Assembly: GCF_001436315.1 (NCBI RefSeq)
Contig: NZ_AYZA01000015.1
Coordinates: forward strand, 1-60,154
DNA from: Ligilactobacillus aviarius subsp. aviarius DSM 20655
Lineage (GTDB): Bacteria > Bacillota > Bacilli > Lactobacillales > Lactobacillaceae
DNA: 60,154 bases
Reading direction: 5' to 3'
Under the pieces are notes generated by a model. That model was given only the letters and a program-made list of their open reading frames with translations. It made no database searches and was not told the DNA's origin. Positions 46,741 through 55,871 of the stretch are shown in pieces (the first letter of the stretch is position 1; every line of letters begins with the position of its first letter). Position numbers and translations under genes: made by a program.

Positions 46741-46910
46741 AATTACACTTAATTATAGATAAAAAATAGCATCTGTGCACATCAGATGCACATCGAAATT
46801 ACCCAATGTGCAGATTTTGTTTGGAGAAGTATGATAATCGTTGATATAACAGGCTTTAAGCCTGTTTTTTTATGTGCACGACATGCACTTTACAAAGTAG
46901 AATATTTTTT
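46741..46910 (+). repeat. Element left-end repeat, copy 1
   Basis: About 170 nt, closely matching 46944-47114 (period 203). It carries ACATCAGATGCACAT (46779-46793), CCCAATGTGCAGATTTTGTTT, and the hairpin ACAGGC-TTTAA-GCCTGT plus T run (46849-46871), an intrinsic terminator. No ORF is seen. With copy 2 it fills most of the gene-free stretch 46682-47114. Confidence 0.88.
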
Positions 46911-46943
46911 TATCAAAAGAATAGCATACATTTTAAAATGGTG

Positions 46944-47114
46944 AATTACATTCAATTGTAGATAAAAAAACGGCATCTATGCACATCAGATGCACATCGA
47001 AGTTGCCCAATGTGCAGATTTTGTTTGAAGGGGTACGATAATCGTTGATATGACAGGCTTTAGGCCTGTTTTTTTATGTGCACGATATGCACCTTACCAA
47101 ATAGAATGTTTTTA
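46944..47114 (+). repeat. Element left-end repeat, copy 2
   Basis: Second copy of the 170-nt unit, with ACATCAGATGCACAT at 46983-46997 and the terminator hairpin at 47053-47075. It runs directly into the promoter of the AbiF-associated RNA. Confidence 0.88.
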
Positions 47115-47143
47115 TTGACAATACTTTGACAAAGGAATAACAT
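47115..47143 (+). promoter_or_regulatory. Promoter of the AbiF-associated RNA
   Basis: TTGACA, 17 nt, TAACAT. A second TTGACA overlaps the spacer (47126-47131). The predicted start is near 47150. Confidence 0.65.
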
Positions 47144-47149
47144 ACTATA

Positions 47150-47208
47150 CATAGAGATCATTCCTATCCATTGAAGCACACGTTGCGAGCGGATAGGCTT
47201 TTTTTTTT
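47150..47208 (+). ncRNA. AbiF-associated small RNA candidate ending in its own terminator
   Basis: A short transcript of about 59 nt is predicted between the promoter at 47115 and the hairpin CCTATCC...GGATAGG (47163-47197), which is followed by C and a run of ten T. The AbiF start codon is only 15 nt beyond the T run. Conserved small RNAs directly upstream of Abi_2 genes are known (abiF RNA motif). Whether this one belongs to that family must be tested with a covariance model. Confidence 0.6.
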
Positions 47209-47223
47209 AGGGAGAAACTGTAT

Positions 47224-48288
47224 ATGAAATATGAATACAAAAATATAACAGGCCTTTTAACATTATTCAAATCTCGAAACATGCAAGGCATTGATGAAAC
47301 TAATGAAAAAACCTATCAAAAGAATATTAATACTATTCAAACAATTGGATACTATAAACTGAAGCAGTATGGATATCCTTTCTATAATAGGGAAACATTA
47401 ACTTACTCCAATATTTCATTTAAACAGTTAGTAGACCGATATTATAGAGATCAAGCCTTAAAACAAGAAATATTCCAAATTATAACTGATATTGAAACAG
47501 CAATTAATAATCAAATTGCTAATGTCCTTGGTGAGCCCGGCCCATATGATTACTTATCATTTGGAAAATGGTGTCAAAAGAACAGTAAAAATAGGTTCTT
47601 AAAGAACAAGTATATGGATAAGTATTCTGTAAAAAAAGAAGAACTCGATTTTTTATCGAAGTTACAATATAAGATAAAAAAGTCTAACTTTGAAGATTTA
47701 ATAGAATTTAAAAGAAATGATTCAGGTAACTTTTTCCCTCCTGTATGGCTGATGGTTAATACGTTAACATTTGGAGAAAGTATTCATATTATTAAATTAA
47801 TGTCTAGACGTAAAAGAGAAATCATTGCAAATTTTTTCGACTTAGATGTAGTTACTTTTATAAAATGGATTGATTTATTAAATTTAATTAGAAACATATG
47901 TTGTCACAATGGCGACTTAGTTGATATAAAGTTAAAAACTAATCCCATTGTACCTAGAAAGTATCGTCAATACTTGAACATATCAAATATTGACGGTGAA
48001 TCACTCCCCCACAACTTTTCGATGGTTGTTTGTGTACTTCTAGAACTTATGAAATGTATTAATCCTAAGCATAAAATATATAACATTTTTTACAGGTTAG
48101 ACAAACTATGTTCAATGGGGAAATATGACAAGAATAAATTAGCACAAAATATAGGTTTCAAAGATTACTATTCAATGAAAAGAATGATATTCTCTTTCTA
48201 TGAGTATCAAACAATTAAATTTTTCCCTAACGGGAATATATATGTAGTCAATAACCATCAGAAAGATACTTCCCATCATAATATGTAA
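47224..48288 (+). CDS. AbiF/Abi_2-family abortive-infection protein (HEPN)
   Basis: 354 residues of the Abi_2 family: NITGLLTLFKSRNMQ, then NTIQTIGYYKLKQYGYPFY, DRYYRDQALKQEIFQIITDIETAINNQ and FPPVWLMVNTLTFGES. The HEPN RNase-type motif R-x4-H is R223-N-I-C-C-H228, followed by N. Family members protect against phages, probably by RNA cleavage, and are paired with an upstream RNA. AGGGAGA precedes the ATG by about 8 nt and lies immediately after the RNA terminator, so translation depends on read-through. It is element cargo. C-terminal part (about 270-354) is outside the core family. Confidence 0.88.
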   Translation: MKYEYKNITGLLTLFKSRNMQGIDETNEKTYQKNINTIQTIGYYKLKQYGYPFYNRETLTYSNISFKQLVDRYYRDQALKQEIFQIITDIETAINNQIANVLGEPGPYDYLSFGKWCQKNSKNRFLKNKYMDKYSVKKEELDFLSKLQYKIKKSNFEDLIEFKRNDSGNFFPPVWLMVNTLTFGESIHIIKLMSRRKREIIANFFDLDVVTFIKWIDLLNLIRNICCHNGDLVDIKLKTNPIVPRKYRQYLNISNIDGESLPHNFSMVVCVLLELMKCINPKHKIYNIFYRLDKLCSMGKYDKNKLAQNIGFKDYYSMKRMIFSFYEYQTIKFFPNGNIYVVNNHQKDTSHHNM

Positions 48289-48318
48289 TTACAAAATTAA
48301 CATATTAATGACCATAAC

Positions 48319-48556
48319 ATGTTAGCACCAAATATCATACCAGTCGCAATCGTTAAAGCACCTGTTCCTTCAAGTCAGAGCATTACGCTGAAGCCGGAAC
48401 CAGCTACGAAGCCAGGAGCAATTGTAAGTTACAATAGTGCTTTTACAAACAAAAAGTACATCAAGTTTCACACTGCGATCGACAACTGCACTGATAAGCT
48501 CGGAAGACTTCATTCCGAATGGCGTCAAAGTAATCGATGCATACATGTACAAAAAT
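48319..48556 (+). pseudogene. Decayed gene fragment of unknown origin
   Basis: The gene-free stretch 48289-48639 contains a frame reading PGAIVSYNSAFTNKKYIKFH. After about 48480 a protein-like frame continues one base out (SSEDFIPNGVKVIDAYMYK), then a terminator. There is no ribosome site. It looks like the C-terminal remnant of a secreted protein gene with a frameshift; the family is not recognised. Confidence 0.35.
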
Positions 48557-48584
48557 AGACTACTCATGACGAGTAGTCTTTTTA
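48557..48584. terminator. Intrinsic terminator between the AbiF side and the surface-exclusion gene
   Basis: GACTACTC-ATGAC-GAGTAGTC followed by five T on the plus strand; AT-rich on the minus side. Confidence 0.82.
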
Positions 48585-48639
48585 GTTTGTCAATTTTTAT
48601 TTATAAACCATCTTAATTTAAAAGATTTCTTTCTATAAA

Positions 48640-51600
48640 TTAGTTACGTTTCTTCTTTGAAATTCCAAGTAAACCAAATCCAGTTAAAATTGATGCAATT
48701 CCTGCTAAGATACTACCTTTTGTAGATTGTTCACCTGTTTGAGGTAATGAATTCTTAGAAGTGCTGTTTTCGTTAGAGATATTAGCAAATTCATGTTTTG
48801 ATGTAGCGATGCTAACAACTGAGCTCTTTTCACTTGTTGTTTCTTCTTTAGCACGTGTGCTTGAAACAATGTGGCGAACGGTCTTAACAGATGTAGTATT
48901 ATTAGCTGTTGTATGATTACTCTTAACATTGTTAGATGCTGGCTTTTCAGCATTTGGATTTGAGCCTTGTGCCGGTTTATTAGCCGTTTGCTTGTTGTCA
49001 GCACTTGGTGTATCTGATACACTTGTTGAACCTTCAGGCTTTGTGGCTGGTTTGTCAACGGTTGTTGAACCGTTTCGTTCACCTGATGGCTTTTCAGCTG
49101 TTGTTGCCCCTGATGTGCTTGTAGAACTACTTGCAGTCGTCGTACCACTTGTAGCTGGCTTGTCTGCTGGTTTATTAGCTGTTTGCTTGTTGTCAGCACT
49201 TGGGATCCCTGATACACTTTGTGTTCCTTTGTCGTTAGTGCTTGCGGCTGGTTTATCACTATTTGTAGAACCACTTTGTTCACCAGCTGGTTTTTCACCA
49301 GTTGTTGTACCAGATGTGCTCGTCGAACCATTGCCACTTGGTGTACCTGATACACTTGATGAACCTTCAGGCTTTGTATCTGGTTTTGTTGCTGGTTTAA
49401 CCGGCATTGGTTGGCCCGTCAACTTAGCAAGTTTTTCTTGGGCAACGGTCAACTTGTTTTGATCCGCTTGTAATTGCTTTTGCGCGTTGCTGTACGCAAG
49501 AGCCGTCTTGTTCAAGTTTGATTGCGCAGCGTTCAACGTGCTTTGTGCTTGTTGCAATGTCTTTTGCGCACTTGCAACGGCTTGCGGAGCGTTCTTCGCA
49601 GCTTGCGTGTCGCTTGCCAACTTACTTTGAGCTTCGACCAACTTAGCTTGCGCTGCTTGATAAGCTTGGTTAGCATTGTTCAAGTTGGCCTTCGCATCGG
49701 CTACGCCTTGGTTAGCGCTATTCAACGCATTGTTAGCGTCATTGAGTTTGCTTTGAGCATCGGCTAAAGCTTGCTTTGCAGCTGTAACTTGGCTACCCGC
49801 TTGTAAGTCAGCTAACTTGTTTTGCGCAGCGGTTAATTGATTGTTAAGATCGTTTAACTTAGCGGTGTCATCACTGATGCGCTTGTTGATCGCTTGCAAG
49901 GTCGCGTTGTCTTGATCGTAAGCCTTTTGTTGTTGATCGACTAAGGCTTGGGCATCGTTGACCGTTTCTTGTTGAGCAGCGATTTGACCATTGATACTGT
50001 TCAAGTTGTTACGGTCGATTTGTTCTTGATTGAGCGCGTCAACAAAGTTTTGACCGTCACGGGTCGTTTGATCACTTACCGGGAAGGCTGCCACGGTTTG
50101 CTTGTTGTTATACAATGGTGAATCTGCTTGACCTTGGAAGAATTCGATGTGCATCCAGCCATATTTGTCGAATGATAAACCAATTACCGCACTATTTGTT
50201 TGGTTGTCAGCATCCGTCAATTGGATTGCGTGACCTTCGTTTTCAGCGGAGTCGTTGTACAACATTGATGTTAAACCGGCAAAGATGTCTTTCGTTAAAT
50301 CGTTAAATGAAACCTTACCAAGATTAGTTTCAGCACCACCATTATCCCATGGTGAAGCAACTTCACTCATGTAACTTAACTTGTTGTTTGCGTCATATAA
50401 TGGAGCAAAGACGCGTGCTTTATCGTGACTTTGAGTTGTCATATCCCAGTTGTCTTCATTGTAGCCATCAGTGATTTGCTTGGTAATTTCATCAGCGTCT
50501 GATGATACGGTAACAGCTGGCATATTTAATTCGGCTCGGATTTGATTGATCAATCCGGCAGCGTACTTGGTTAACCGCATTTGGGTTGCGCTATCTAAAT
50601 TGTATGGATCAAGATCCTTCACGTTGTCTTGCGCATCTGAGCTTGGAACATAGCCGATATACATGCTATGGTTGTTACCATCAGTCAAGTTCATATGATC
50701 ATCACGTTCACCTGCCATGACGTTCTTGAAAGCCGTCATGCCTGATTGATAGTTATCATTCATGTAGCCATTGCTATTGAAACCACTGTGCATTTCATTC
50801 CAAGCATTAACGGCTGACGTATCAAGGGTTAATTGACCTTCGCCCCATGACTTCTGAATGTTTTGCACGGCTTGTTGATCAGTATCGACTTTTTGTTGAG
50901 CTTGACTTGCTTGATCTTTCAACCCATTCAACGTGTCTTTTTCTTGATCTAAGCTGTTTTGGGCATTTTGTAAGTTACCCTTGTCATCATCAACGTTGGC
51001 TTGGGCACCAAATTGTTGCCCTTCAGCATCGTTCTTGTCTTGGGTAACGGATGATTGTTGACTCTTAATTGAGCTGATTTGGTTTTGGGTTGCACTGATC
51101 TCACTGCTGTTTGCAGCTTGGGCTGATGACACGTTAGCTTGTGCTTGGTCAACCGTCTTCTGTGCATTGTTAACATTGCTTTGTGCTTGACTTGCCTTGC
51201 TTTGCGCCGCTGTGACCGCACTTGAAGCTGAAGCCACGTTTTGCTTAGCTGTGTTGACCGCTGAACTTGCTTGGGCAACTTGTTGCTTGTCACTGTTGAT
51301 CACGCTTTGCGCATTTTCACTTAATTGCTTAGCATGGTCGACCGCACTTGAAGCCGATGACACGTTGGCTTGTGCTTGCTTGACACTTGCTTGTGCCGCA
51401 TCGTATGAAGCTTTGGTACTGCCAACGTTCTTGGTATCGTTGTTGACCGCCGTTTGTGCTGAACTAACCGCTGCTTTAGCAGAACTGATTTGTGTTTGTT
51501 TTGTTAATGAAACTTGCTTTTGATTAATTGAGCTACTTGAAGCAGTTACTTTTGTGGTTTGTGAAGCTGGTTTTACATTGTCAGCATGCACATTTTCTTT

Positions 51601-51684
51601 GCCAACAAATGTTCCGGCACCTAAGACAGCGCCAGTAATCATTAATGATTTAATCAGATTATTAGTGTTGTTGTGTTTCTTCAT
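48640..51684 (-). CDS. SEC10/PgrA-type surface-exclusion protein, LPXTG-anchored
   Basis: About 1014 residues. The signal peptide ends near NVHADN. Ala/Gln/Ser-rich coiled coils (about 55-285) flank the SEC10/PgrA domain (about 290-545; WNEMHSGFNSNGYMN, TKYAAGLINQIRAELNMP, YGWMHIEFFQGQADSP). A second coiled coil (about 565-760), a Pro/Thr/Ser/Gly spacer with repeats, LPQTGE and a final helix complete it. PgrA/Sea1-like proteins reduce entry of related conjugative DNA into the carrier cell, a fitting cargo here. ATG 51684 is taken over a TTG at 51696 that lies on the ribosome site. Confidence 0.88.
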   Translation of the reverse strand: MKKHNNTNNLIKSLMITGAVLGAGTFVGKENVHADNVKPASQTTKVTASSSSINQKQVSLTKQTQISSAKAAVSSAQTAVNNDTKNVGSTKASYDAAQASVKQAQANVSSASSAVDHAKQLSENAQSVINSDKQQVAQASSAVNTAKQNVASASSAVTAAQSKASQAQSNVNNAQKTVDQAQANVSSAQAANSSEISATQNQISSIKSQQSSVTQDKNDAEGQQFGAQANVDDDKGNLQNAQNSLDQEKDTLNGLKDQASQAQQKVDTDQQAVQNIQKSWGEGQLTLDTSAVNAWNEMHSGFNSNGYMNDNYQSGMTAFKNVMAGERDDHMNLTDGNNHSMYIGYVPSSDAQDNVKDLDPYNLDSATQMRLTKYAAGLINQIRAELNMPAVTVSSDADEITKQITDGYNEDNWDMTTQSHDKARVFAPLYDANNKLSYMSEVASPWDNGGAETNLGKVSFNDLTKDIFAGLTSMLYNDSAENEGHAIQLTDADNQTNSAVIGLSFDKYGWMHIEFFQGQADSPLYNNKQTVAAFPVSDQTTRDGQNFVDALNQEQIDRNNLNSINGQIAAQQETVNDAQALVDQQQKAYDQDNATLQAINKRISDDTAKLNDLNNQLTAAQNKLADLQAGSQVTAAKQALADAQSKLNDANNALNSANQGVADAKANLNNANQAYQAAQAKLVEAQSKLASDTQAAKNAPQAVASAQKTLQQAQSTLNAAQSNLNKTALAYSNAQKQLQADQNKLTVAQEKLAKLTGQPMPVKPATKPDTKPEGSSSVSGTPSGNGSTSTSGTTTGEKPAGEQSGSTNSDKPAASTNDKGTQSVSGIPSADNKQTANKPADKPATSGTTTASSSTSTSGATTAEKPSGERNGSTTVDKPATKPEGSTSVSDTPSADNKQTANKPAQGSNPNAEKPASNNVKSNHTTANNTTSVKTVRHIVSSTRAKEETTSEKSSVVSIATSKHEFANISNENSTSKNSLPQTGEQSTKGSILAGIASILTGFGLLGISKKKRN

Positions 51685-51703
51685 TTTCTTTTTCAACCTT
51701 TCA

Positions 51704-51742
51704 TTATTTTGCTTTTCTTGAACGACCTATTCCATAATCCAT
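51704..51742 (-). CDS. Possible 12-codon leader peptide before the surface-exclusion gene
   Basis: ATG 51742 is preceded by GAGGG at 6 nt and reads MDYGIGRSRKAK, then TAA, about 20 nt before the start of the surface-exclusion gene. The good ribosome site and basic end suggest a translated leader that could control the large gene by coupling. Too short to prove from one sequence. Confidence 0.35.
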   Translation of the reverse strand: MDYGIGRSRKAK

Positions 51743-51926
51743 GGCATTCCCTCTTTCAATGGAATTAAAGAAATGTATATAAATTGTTAAAGTTTATATA
51801 AAATCATCGTTAATTAATTGTTAAAATCTAAAGAAATTTTACTACTAAATTCTCCTAATTATCAAGTCTTTCAAACAATTCAACGCTAAAACATATCTTT
51901 TCCAAAAAACGATGGTTTTTTACAGT

Positions 51927-52484
51927 CTATTGATTGGATCGTTTTAGGATATTGTAAACACTGCTTAGGGAAACTCCGCATCGCTCAGCGATTTCGTTAT
52001 TATGAAGTCGCCCGGTTTTGTGGAGTTTTAGTATTTTTTCAACAGTTTCTTTACTTATTCTAGGTCTGCCAAGCTTTTTATCTGTTTGCCTTAATGCATC
52101 TTTAGTACGTTTGCTGATCATATCAGATTCTAATTCGGCAATGGCGCTCAAAATAGTAAAGAAGCATCGACCGTTTGGAGTTGTTGTATTGATATTATCG
52201 CTGATGGAAAGGAGATGGATCCCACGATCATTAAGACGATTCATAATTTTTACTAACTGTTGGGTACTACGACCTAACCGATCAAGTTTATAAATTAGTA
52301 AAGTATCGTCTTTTCTTAATGCTCGAAGTGCCTTTAACAGTTCCGGACGTTTTTCTAATCTTCCTGAGATCTGTTCACTATATATCTTGTAGGGATTATA
52401 GGCTTTAAAAGCATCTTTTTGAACTTCAATTCCAAGATCCTGTTTTCCCGTTGATGTTCGAGCGTATGCAATTGTTTTAGGCAT
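51927..52484 (-). CDS. Serine recombinase (resolvase/invertase, Pin type)
   Basis: 185 residues. The catalytic domain has YARTST with the nucleophile at S11, LLIYKLDRLGRSTQQLVKIM and the long E helix FFTILSAIAELESDMISKRT. A C-terminal helix-turn-helix (NNEIAERCGVSLSSVYNILK) binds DNA. By family it resolves multimers or inverts a segment. ATG 52484 lies 6 nt after the stop of the unknown gene at 52491-53663, so they are probably co-transcribed. I found no clear inverted repeat pair that would mark an invertible segment. Confidence 0.92.
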   Translation of the reverse strand: MPKTIAYARTSTGKQDLGIEVQKDAFKAYNPYKIYSEQISGRLEKRPELLKALRALRKDDTLLIYKLDRLGRSTQQLVKIMNRLNDRGIHLLSISDNINTTTPNGRCFFTILSAIAELESDMISKRTKDALRQTDKKLGRPRISKETVEKILKLHKTGRLHNNEIAERCGVSLSSVYNILKRSNQ

Positions 52485-52490
52485 TTAACA

Positions 52491-53663
52491 TTATTCCTCC
52501 TTTTTAACCATTACAATTGGATAACGTTTCCATCCTATCTCTTTACCGTTACTATCGATTGGCCAAAATGCTTTTGACTGGTTCTTTAATTTATCAGGAT
52601 TTTCAACACTATTTTCCTTATAATCATCGAGAAACTTTTGTTCTTTTGACTGAAGTGCTAGTTCCGATTGTAAGATAAATCGTTTATCATATTCGACTTG
52701 ATCTTTTACATAATTGAACTCAGATACACCTCCCACAATCTCTCTAATCAATTCTGTTAACTCATCATTAATAATATGTAATTTATCGATTAACACATAT
52801 ACCTCTTTGTTTTGACCATATTGTCTCAATTCTTGAATCAACTCTTCGTTATCATTTACCAATTCACTTGTATTAGAGATATCTTGAATATGTTTTCTTA
52901 TAACAGAACGCATTTCACTATCACTAACCTGCTCAATAAAATTATTTAGCTCTTCATTCCGTTGCTTTAAAATTTCATTTATTTTTTCTTCGTCTCGTTC
53001 CCTTACGTTTTTGTTGGGATCATCGTAATAGTTTCCTTTAAGACACTTCCTATCCATATCATCTAATCTCATTTCATAATTGGCATACTCTTCAAAAATA
53101 TAAGGCCTGCGATTCTTCATCTTTATCATTCTTAAACGTAAAAAGTCCATAATTTTTCCACAGCTCTCTTCATTTAAGATAATGCTACTAAGTCTTTTCT
53201 CGTCATCTTCACGTAATCGTCTAAAAAGACGGTCACTTGCAGTACTCCTATCACTACTTTTGCTTCTATAGTCTACCTTCTCACCATATTTTATAAATCC
53301 TTTTCGATTCAAATATCTATTATCCCACGGGTTCCATTTAAAATTGTCATATTCCACATATATTTCATTAATTACATCGTTTATAGCATTAATTGTTTCT
53401 TTATCTCCTTTGTCCTTTTTATCTTTTGACAGTTTTTTTGATAACCTTTTTATTCTTTCTAAATTTTCTGATAAATAATTATGGCAAGTCTGAATAGCAG
53501 TACCTTCACCTTCATCAATTAGTAAATTTGGATCAAAACGCAAAATTTGATATCCTTCTGGACACCACACCTTAAAAGAGCGAAAACATAGTTCCTTACC
53601 TCGCTTCATAAACTCTTTCTTCTGGCTTTCATTTAAAGAGATAACATTTAATTCTTCTCCCAT
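52491..53663 (-). CDS. Unknown charged, helical protein co-transcribed with a serine recombinase
   Basis: About 390 residues from ATG 53663 (AAAGGA about 12 nt upstream; upstream in-frame codons look non-coding). It is very rich in Lys, Glu, Asp and Arg. A coiled-coil-like segment (about 215-330: NEILKQRNEELNNFIEQVSD...) lies in the middle. No signal peptide, membrane helix, P-loop or zinc cluster is seen, and I recognise no family. Its place between the recombinase and the divergent transfer/replication genes suggests a DNA-handling or defence accessory role, which is unproven. Confidence 0.7.
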   Translation of the reverse strand: MGEELNVISLNESQKKEFMKRGKELCFRSFKVWCPEGYQILRFDPNLLIDEGEGTAIQTCHNYLSENLERIKRLSKKLSKDKKDKGDKETINAINDVINEIYVEYDNFKWNPWDNRYLNRKGFIKYGEKVDYRSKSSDRSTASDRLFRRLREDDEKRLSSIILNEESCGKIMDFLRLRMIKMKNRRPYIFEEYANYEMRLDDMDRKCLKGNYYDDPNKNVRERDEEKINEILKQRNEELNNFIEQVSDSEMRSVIRKHIQDISNTSELVNDNEELIQELRQYGQNKEVYVLIDKLHIINDELTELIREIVGGVSEFNYVKDQVEYDKRFILQSELALQSKEQKFLDDYKENSVENPDKLKNQSKAFWPIDSNGKEIGWKRYPIVMVKKEE

Positions 53664-53831
53664 AATCAATAACTTCCTTTCTAAATATATATCAATTTTA
53701 AGTATTGAGAAAAAATCAAAAAATTGCAAAAAAAATACTTTTTGCAATAAAAACAAACCTTTATCAATAAGTTATAGGATGAAGATGTGGTCAGGAAAGA
53801 CCATAAAAATCTAAAAGAAAGGATTGATTTT

Positions 53832-54185
53832 ATGTTAAATAATCAATCGCGGAAAAAGGGCGGATACTCCCTAGAATGTACCCAAAAATACGTAAACCCA
53901 ACCGGCATCTTCACTTATTGTGGTGTAATGCCTGAACCCGTTCGGGAATACGTTGACGGCAAATATACCGATCGCATTCTTGCAAATAAAGTATATGTCA
54001 TGCAAGATACTCCCGATTCAAAGCAGAATCCCATTTGTGTTAAAGTATTGCAACCTAATTTACAGGAATTGCAATTCGGTCAAAAGTTAACGTTTGATAA
54101 CCTCTTGGCTTGCGAGTTCTTTAGTGGCAACCGAAAGGATGTCTACTTCAAAGCGGATAACTTGCACTTAAAGGAGGCGAAGTAA
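53832..54185 (+). CDS. Small element protein, first gene of the transfer/replication operon
   Basis: 117 residues. I chose ATG 53832, with AAAGGA about 8-9 nt upstream; an earlier in-frame GTG has none. No domain is recognised by eye. It is beta-rich, with ICVKVLQPNLQELQFGQKLTF near the end, and its size and place directly before the FtsK-like gene parallel the YdcP-type (DUF961) genes of Gram-positive conjugative elements. It is 2 nt from the next gene, so co-translated. Confidence 0.7.
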   Translation: MLNNQSRKKGGYSLECTQKYVNPTGIFTYCGVMPEPVREYVDGKYTDRILANKVYVMQDTPDSKQNPICVKVLQPNLQELQFGQKLTFDNLLACEFFSGNRKDVYFKADNLHLKEAK

Positions 54186-54187
54186 CA

Positions 54188-55315
54188 ATGGTTCCTCAAA
54201 ACAACAGTGGCCCTGCGGGGCTTACACAATATGTTGAAAGTTGTTTAGCATCTGAATTGGATACTAACGGCGAGTCAACATATAACAACGCATTCAAAGT
54301 CTCTTTGAGTGCCAATTACCTGGATATCACTTGTTCAAGGCCCGGAACGTTCGTTCTCGATTCCTTGCTTTACAAGAAAATCGAGAAGATCTTAACGGCC
54401 GACCTCTTCCCATATATCACAATTTTGCCATCAAGTGGCATGCATATTGTAGATACAAATAGTGGGGACATTTCAACTGCACGTGCATTACGCTTCTACT
54501 TCAAGAAGGGAGTTGCTAAGCGATTATGTTTTGAGAAACTTAGTAATTGTAAGGTAATTAGTCAAAATAATAAGGTATACATTCCTTTAATGGAAAATTA
54601 CCTTATTGACGTAACAGATGGATTGCCGCACATTGCCCTTTCCGGTATGACTGGAAGCGGTAAAACGATTTGTGCTTTAGTGTTGCTTCAATTTATTTCA
54701 CAAATTGGCAACATTACTGTTATTGATCCCAAAGGTGACCCCTACTTGATGCATTGGGCGAATTCATTAGGAATTCCCTATTTTACACCGGGAAATAAGC
54801 AAAGTGACACTGCCTTTATGGATTTAATTCAGCGAGAATTAAAAAAGTCTCTGGACTTTATCCAGTCTCGTCAGAGAGTCTTACAGGAGAATCCAAATTA
54901 CAAATTCGATCCGTACGTTCTCTATATTGACGAAGCGATGGCACTTACTGTTTCCCTACCCAAAAAGATAAGGGACAGCTATCTGGGATTAATTGACAAG
55001 ATTTGCTTAATGGGCCGTCAAACAAATGTCTGCCTATTCATTGCGTCACAAACGTTTGAAGCAAACACCGTCATTTCCAGTTCGGCACGAGACCAAATGG
55101 GGTTAAAAATATTGCTAACTCCAAACGTCAACCGCGAAAATTGCCGATACCTGTTCAAAGAACTAGCAAATCCAGAATCAATTGTGATTCCGGATGATGG
55201 ATTTTCCCATGGTAAAGGCATTATTCAGAACACTAAGGATGGACTAACATTGCCGTTCTTGGTTCCCCAAATTAAAGATTTAGGAGGTTTTAACAATGAA
55301 CAACAAAACATTTAA
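54188..55315 (+). CDS. FtsK/HerA-type DNA translocase, putative coupling protein
   Basis: 375 residues. Walker A GMTGSGKT (153-160), VIDPKGDPYL after strand 2, Walker B VLYIDEA (244-250) and a later SQTFEAN sensor-like segment form an FtsK/TcpA core. The N-terminal 140 residues lack obvious membrane helices; the next gene encodes two and may supply the anchor. In small mobilizable elements this ATPase brings nicked DNA to a helper conjugation channel, or moves it during replication. It overlaps the next gene by 20 nt. Confidence 0.85.
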   Translation: MVPQNNSGPAGLTQYVESCLASELDTNGESTYNNAFKVSLSANYLDITCSRPGTFVLDSLLYKKIEKILTADLFPYITILPSSGMHIVDTNSGDISTARALRFYFKKGVAKRLCFEKLSNCKVISQNNKVYIPLMENYLIDVTDGLPHIALSGMTGSGKTICALVLLQFISQIGNITVIDPKGDPYLMHWANSLGIPYFTPGNKQSDTAFMDLIQRELKKSLDFIQSRQRVLQENPNYKFDPYVLYIDEAMALTVSLPKKIRDSYLGLIDKICLMGRQTNVCLFIASQTFEANTVISSSARDQMGLKILLTPNVNRENCRYLFKELANPESIVIPDDGFSHGKGIIQNTKDGLTLPFLVPQIKDLGGFNNEQQNI

Positions 55316-55871
55316 CGCAGTTTCTTGGATGAAACACAATATGGTTCTTAGTAAGACAAAGGTTACAGGTTTAATCGTACTGTTATCAGGATTTCTCTGC
55401 TCTATGGTGGTTCTTCCAACAACCCACCAACGACCACTATCAGGGTTAGGAAACATCTTAGAAGTTTCAGGGGTATTGATTCTGATTTCCGTGTACGCCT
55501 ACCTAGGAGTCCGCATTTCATCAACCAAGAAGATTTGTGATTTCAAATATTGGAAGTCAATTGTACTAACCGCAATTCTTCATTGGAAGATGAAGGAACC
55601 CGAAGGTAATGATGCCTCTGCTAAGTACGATATTGAAGTTTATAATCGGAAAATCGTACCTAAAACTTTTGCAGTTGTCACAAACGATGAAGTTATTTGC
55701 TTTTATCGTGAAGCTAGCTCCTTCCGCTTACACAATTTAGACACACAAAATCAAGCCCGGATTTTAGATTATGTGTCTCGGAAGTATGCGGGCCATTGCA
55801 GTGCATGGCAGCCTCTAAAAGACGATAAGAAATACAAAGATTACTTTGTCAGCGTCGTCAAATTAAATTAA
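55296..55871 (+). CDS. Element membrane protein with two N-terminal helices
   Basis: 191 residues. Helices lie at about 20-40 (VTGLIVLLSGFLCSMVVLP) and 52-72 (ILEVSGVLILISVYAYLGV), then a soluble cytoplasmic domain. AGGAGG stands before ATG 55296, inside the end of the FtsK-like gene, so it is co-translated. No family is recognised. A membrane anchor for the coupling ATPase is a reasonable inference from the gene order. Confidence 0.75.
   Translation: MNNKTFNAVSWMKHNMVLSKTKVTGLIVLLSGFLCSMVVLPTTHQRPLSGLGNILEVSGVLILISVYAYLGVRISSTKKICDFKYWKSIVLTAILHWKMKEPEGNDASAKYDIEVYNRKIVPKTFAVVTNDEVICFYREASSFRLHNLDTQNQARILDYVSRKYAGHCSAWQPLKDDKKYKDYFVSVVKLN

Noticed and set aside
46741-47114. Two-unit repeat considered as a CRISPR or plasmid iteron set
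   Set aside because: Only two long units in tandem; they contain a terminator hairpin and match the right end of the element, which fits attachment or regulatory sites better.
51700-52000. Invertible promoter next to the serine recombinase
   Set aside because: I looked for an inverted repeat pair around the recombinase and the surface-exclusion promoter and found none of convincing length.
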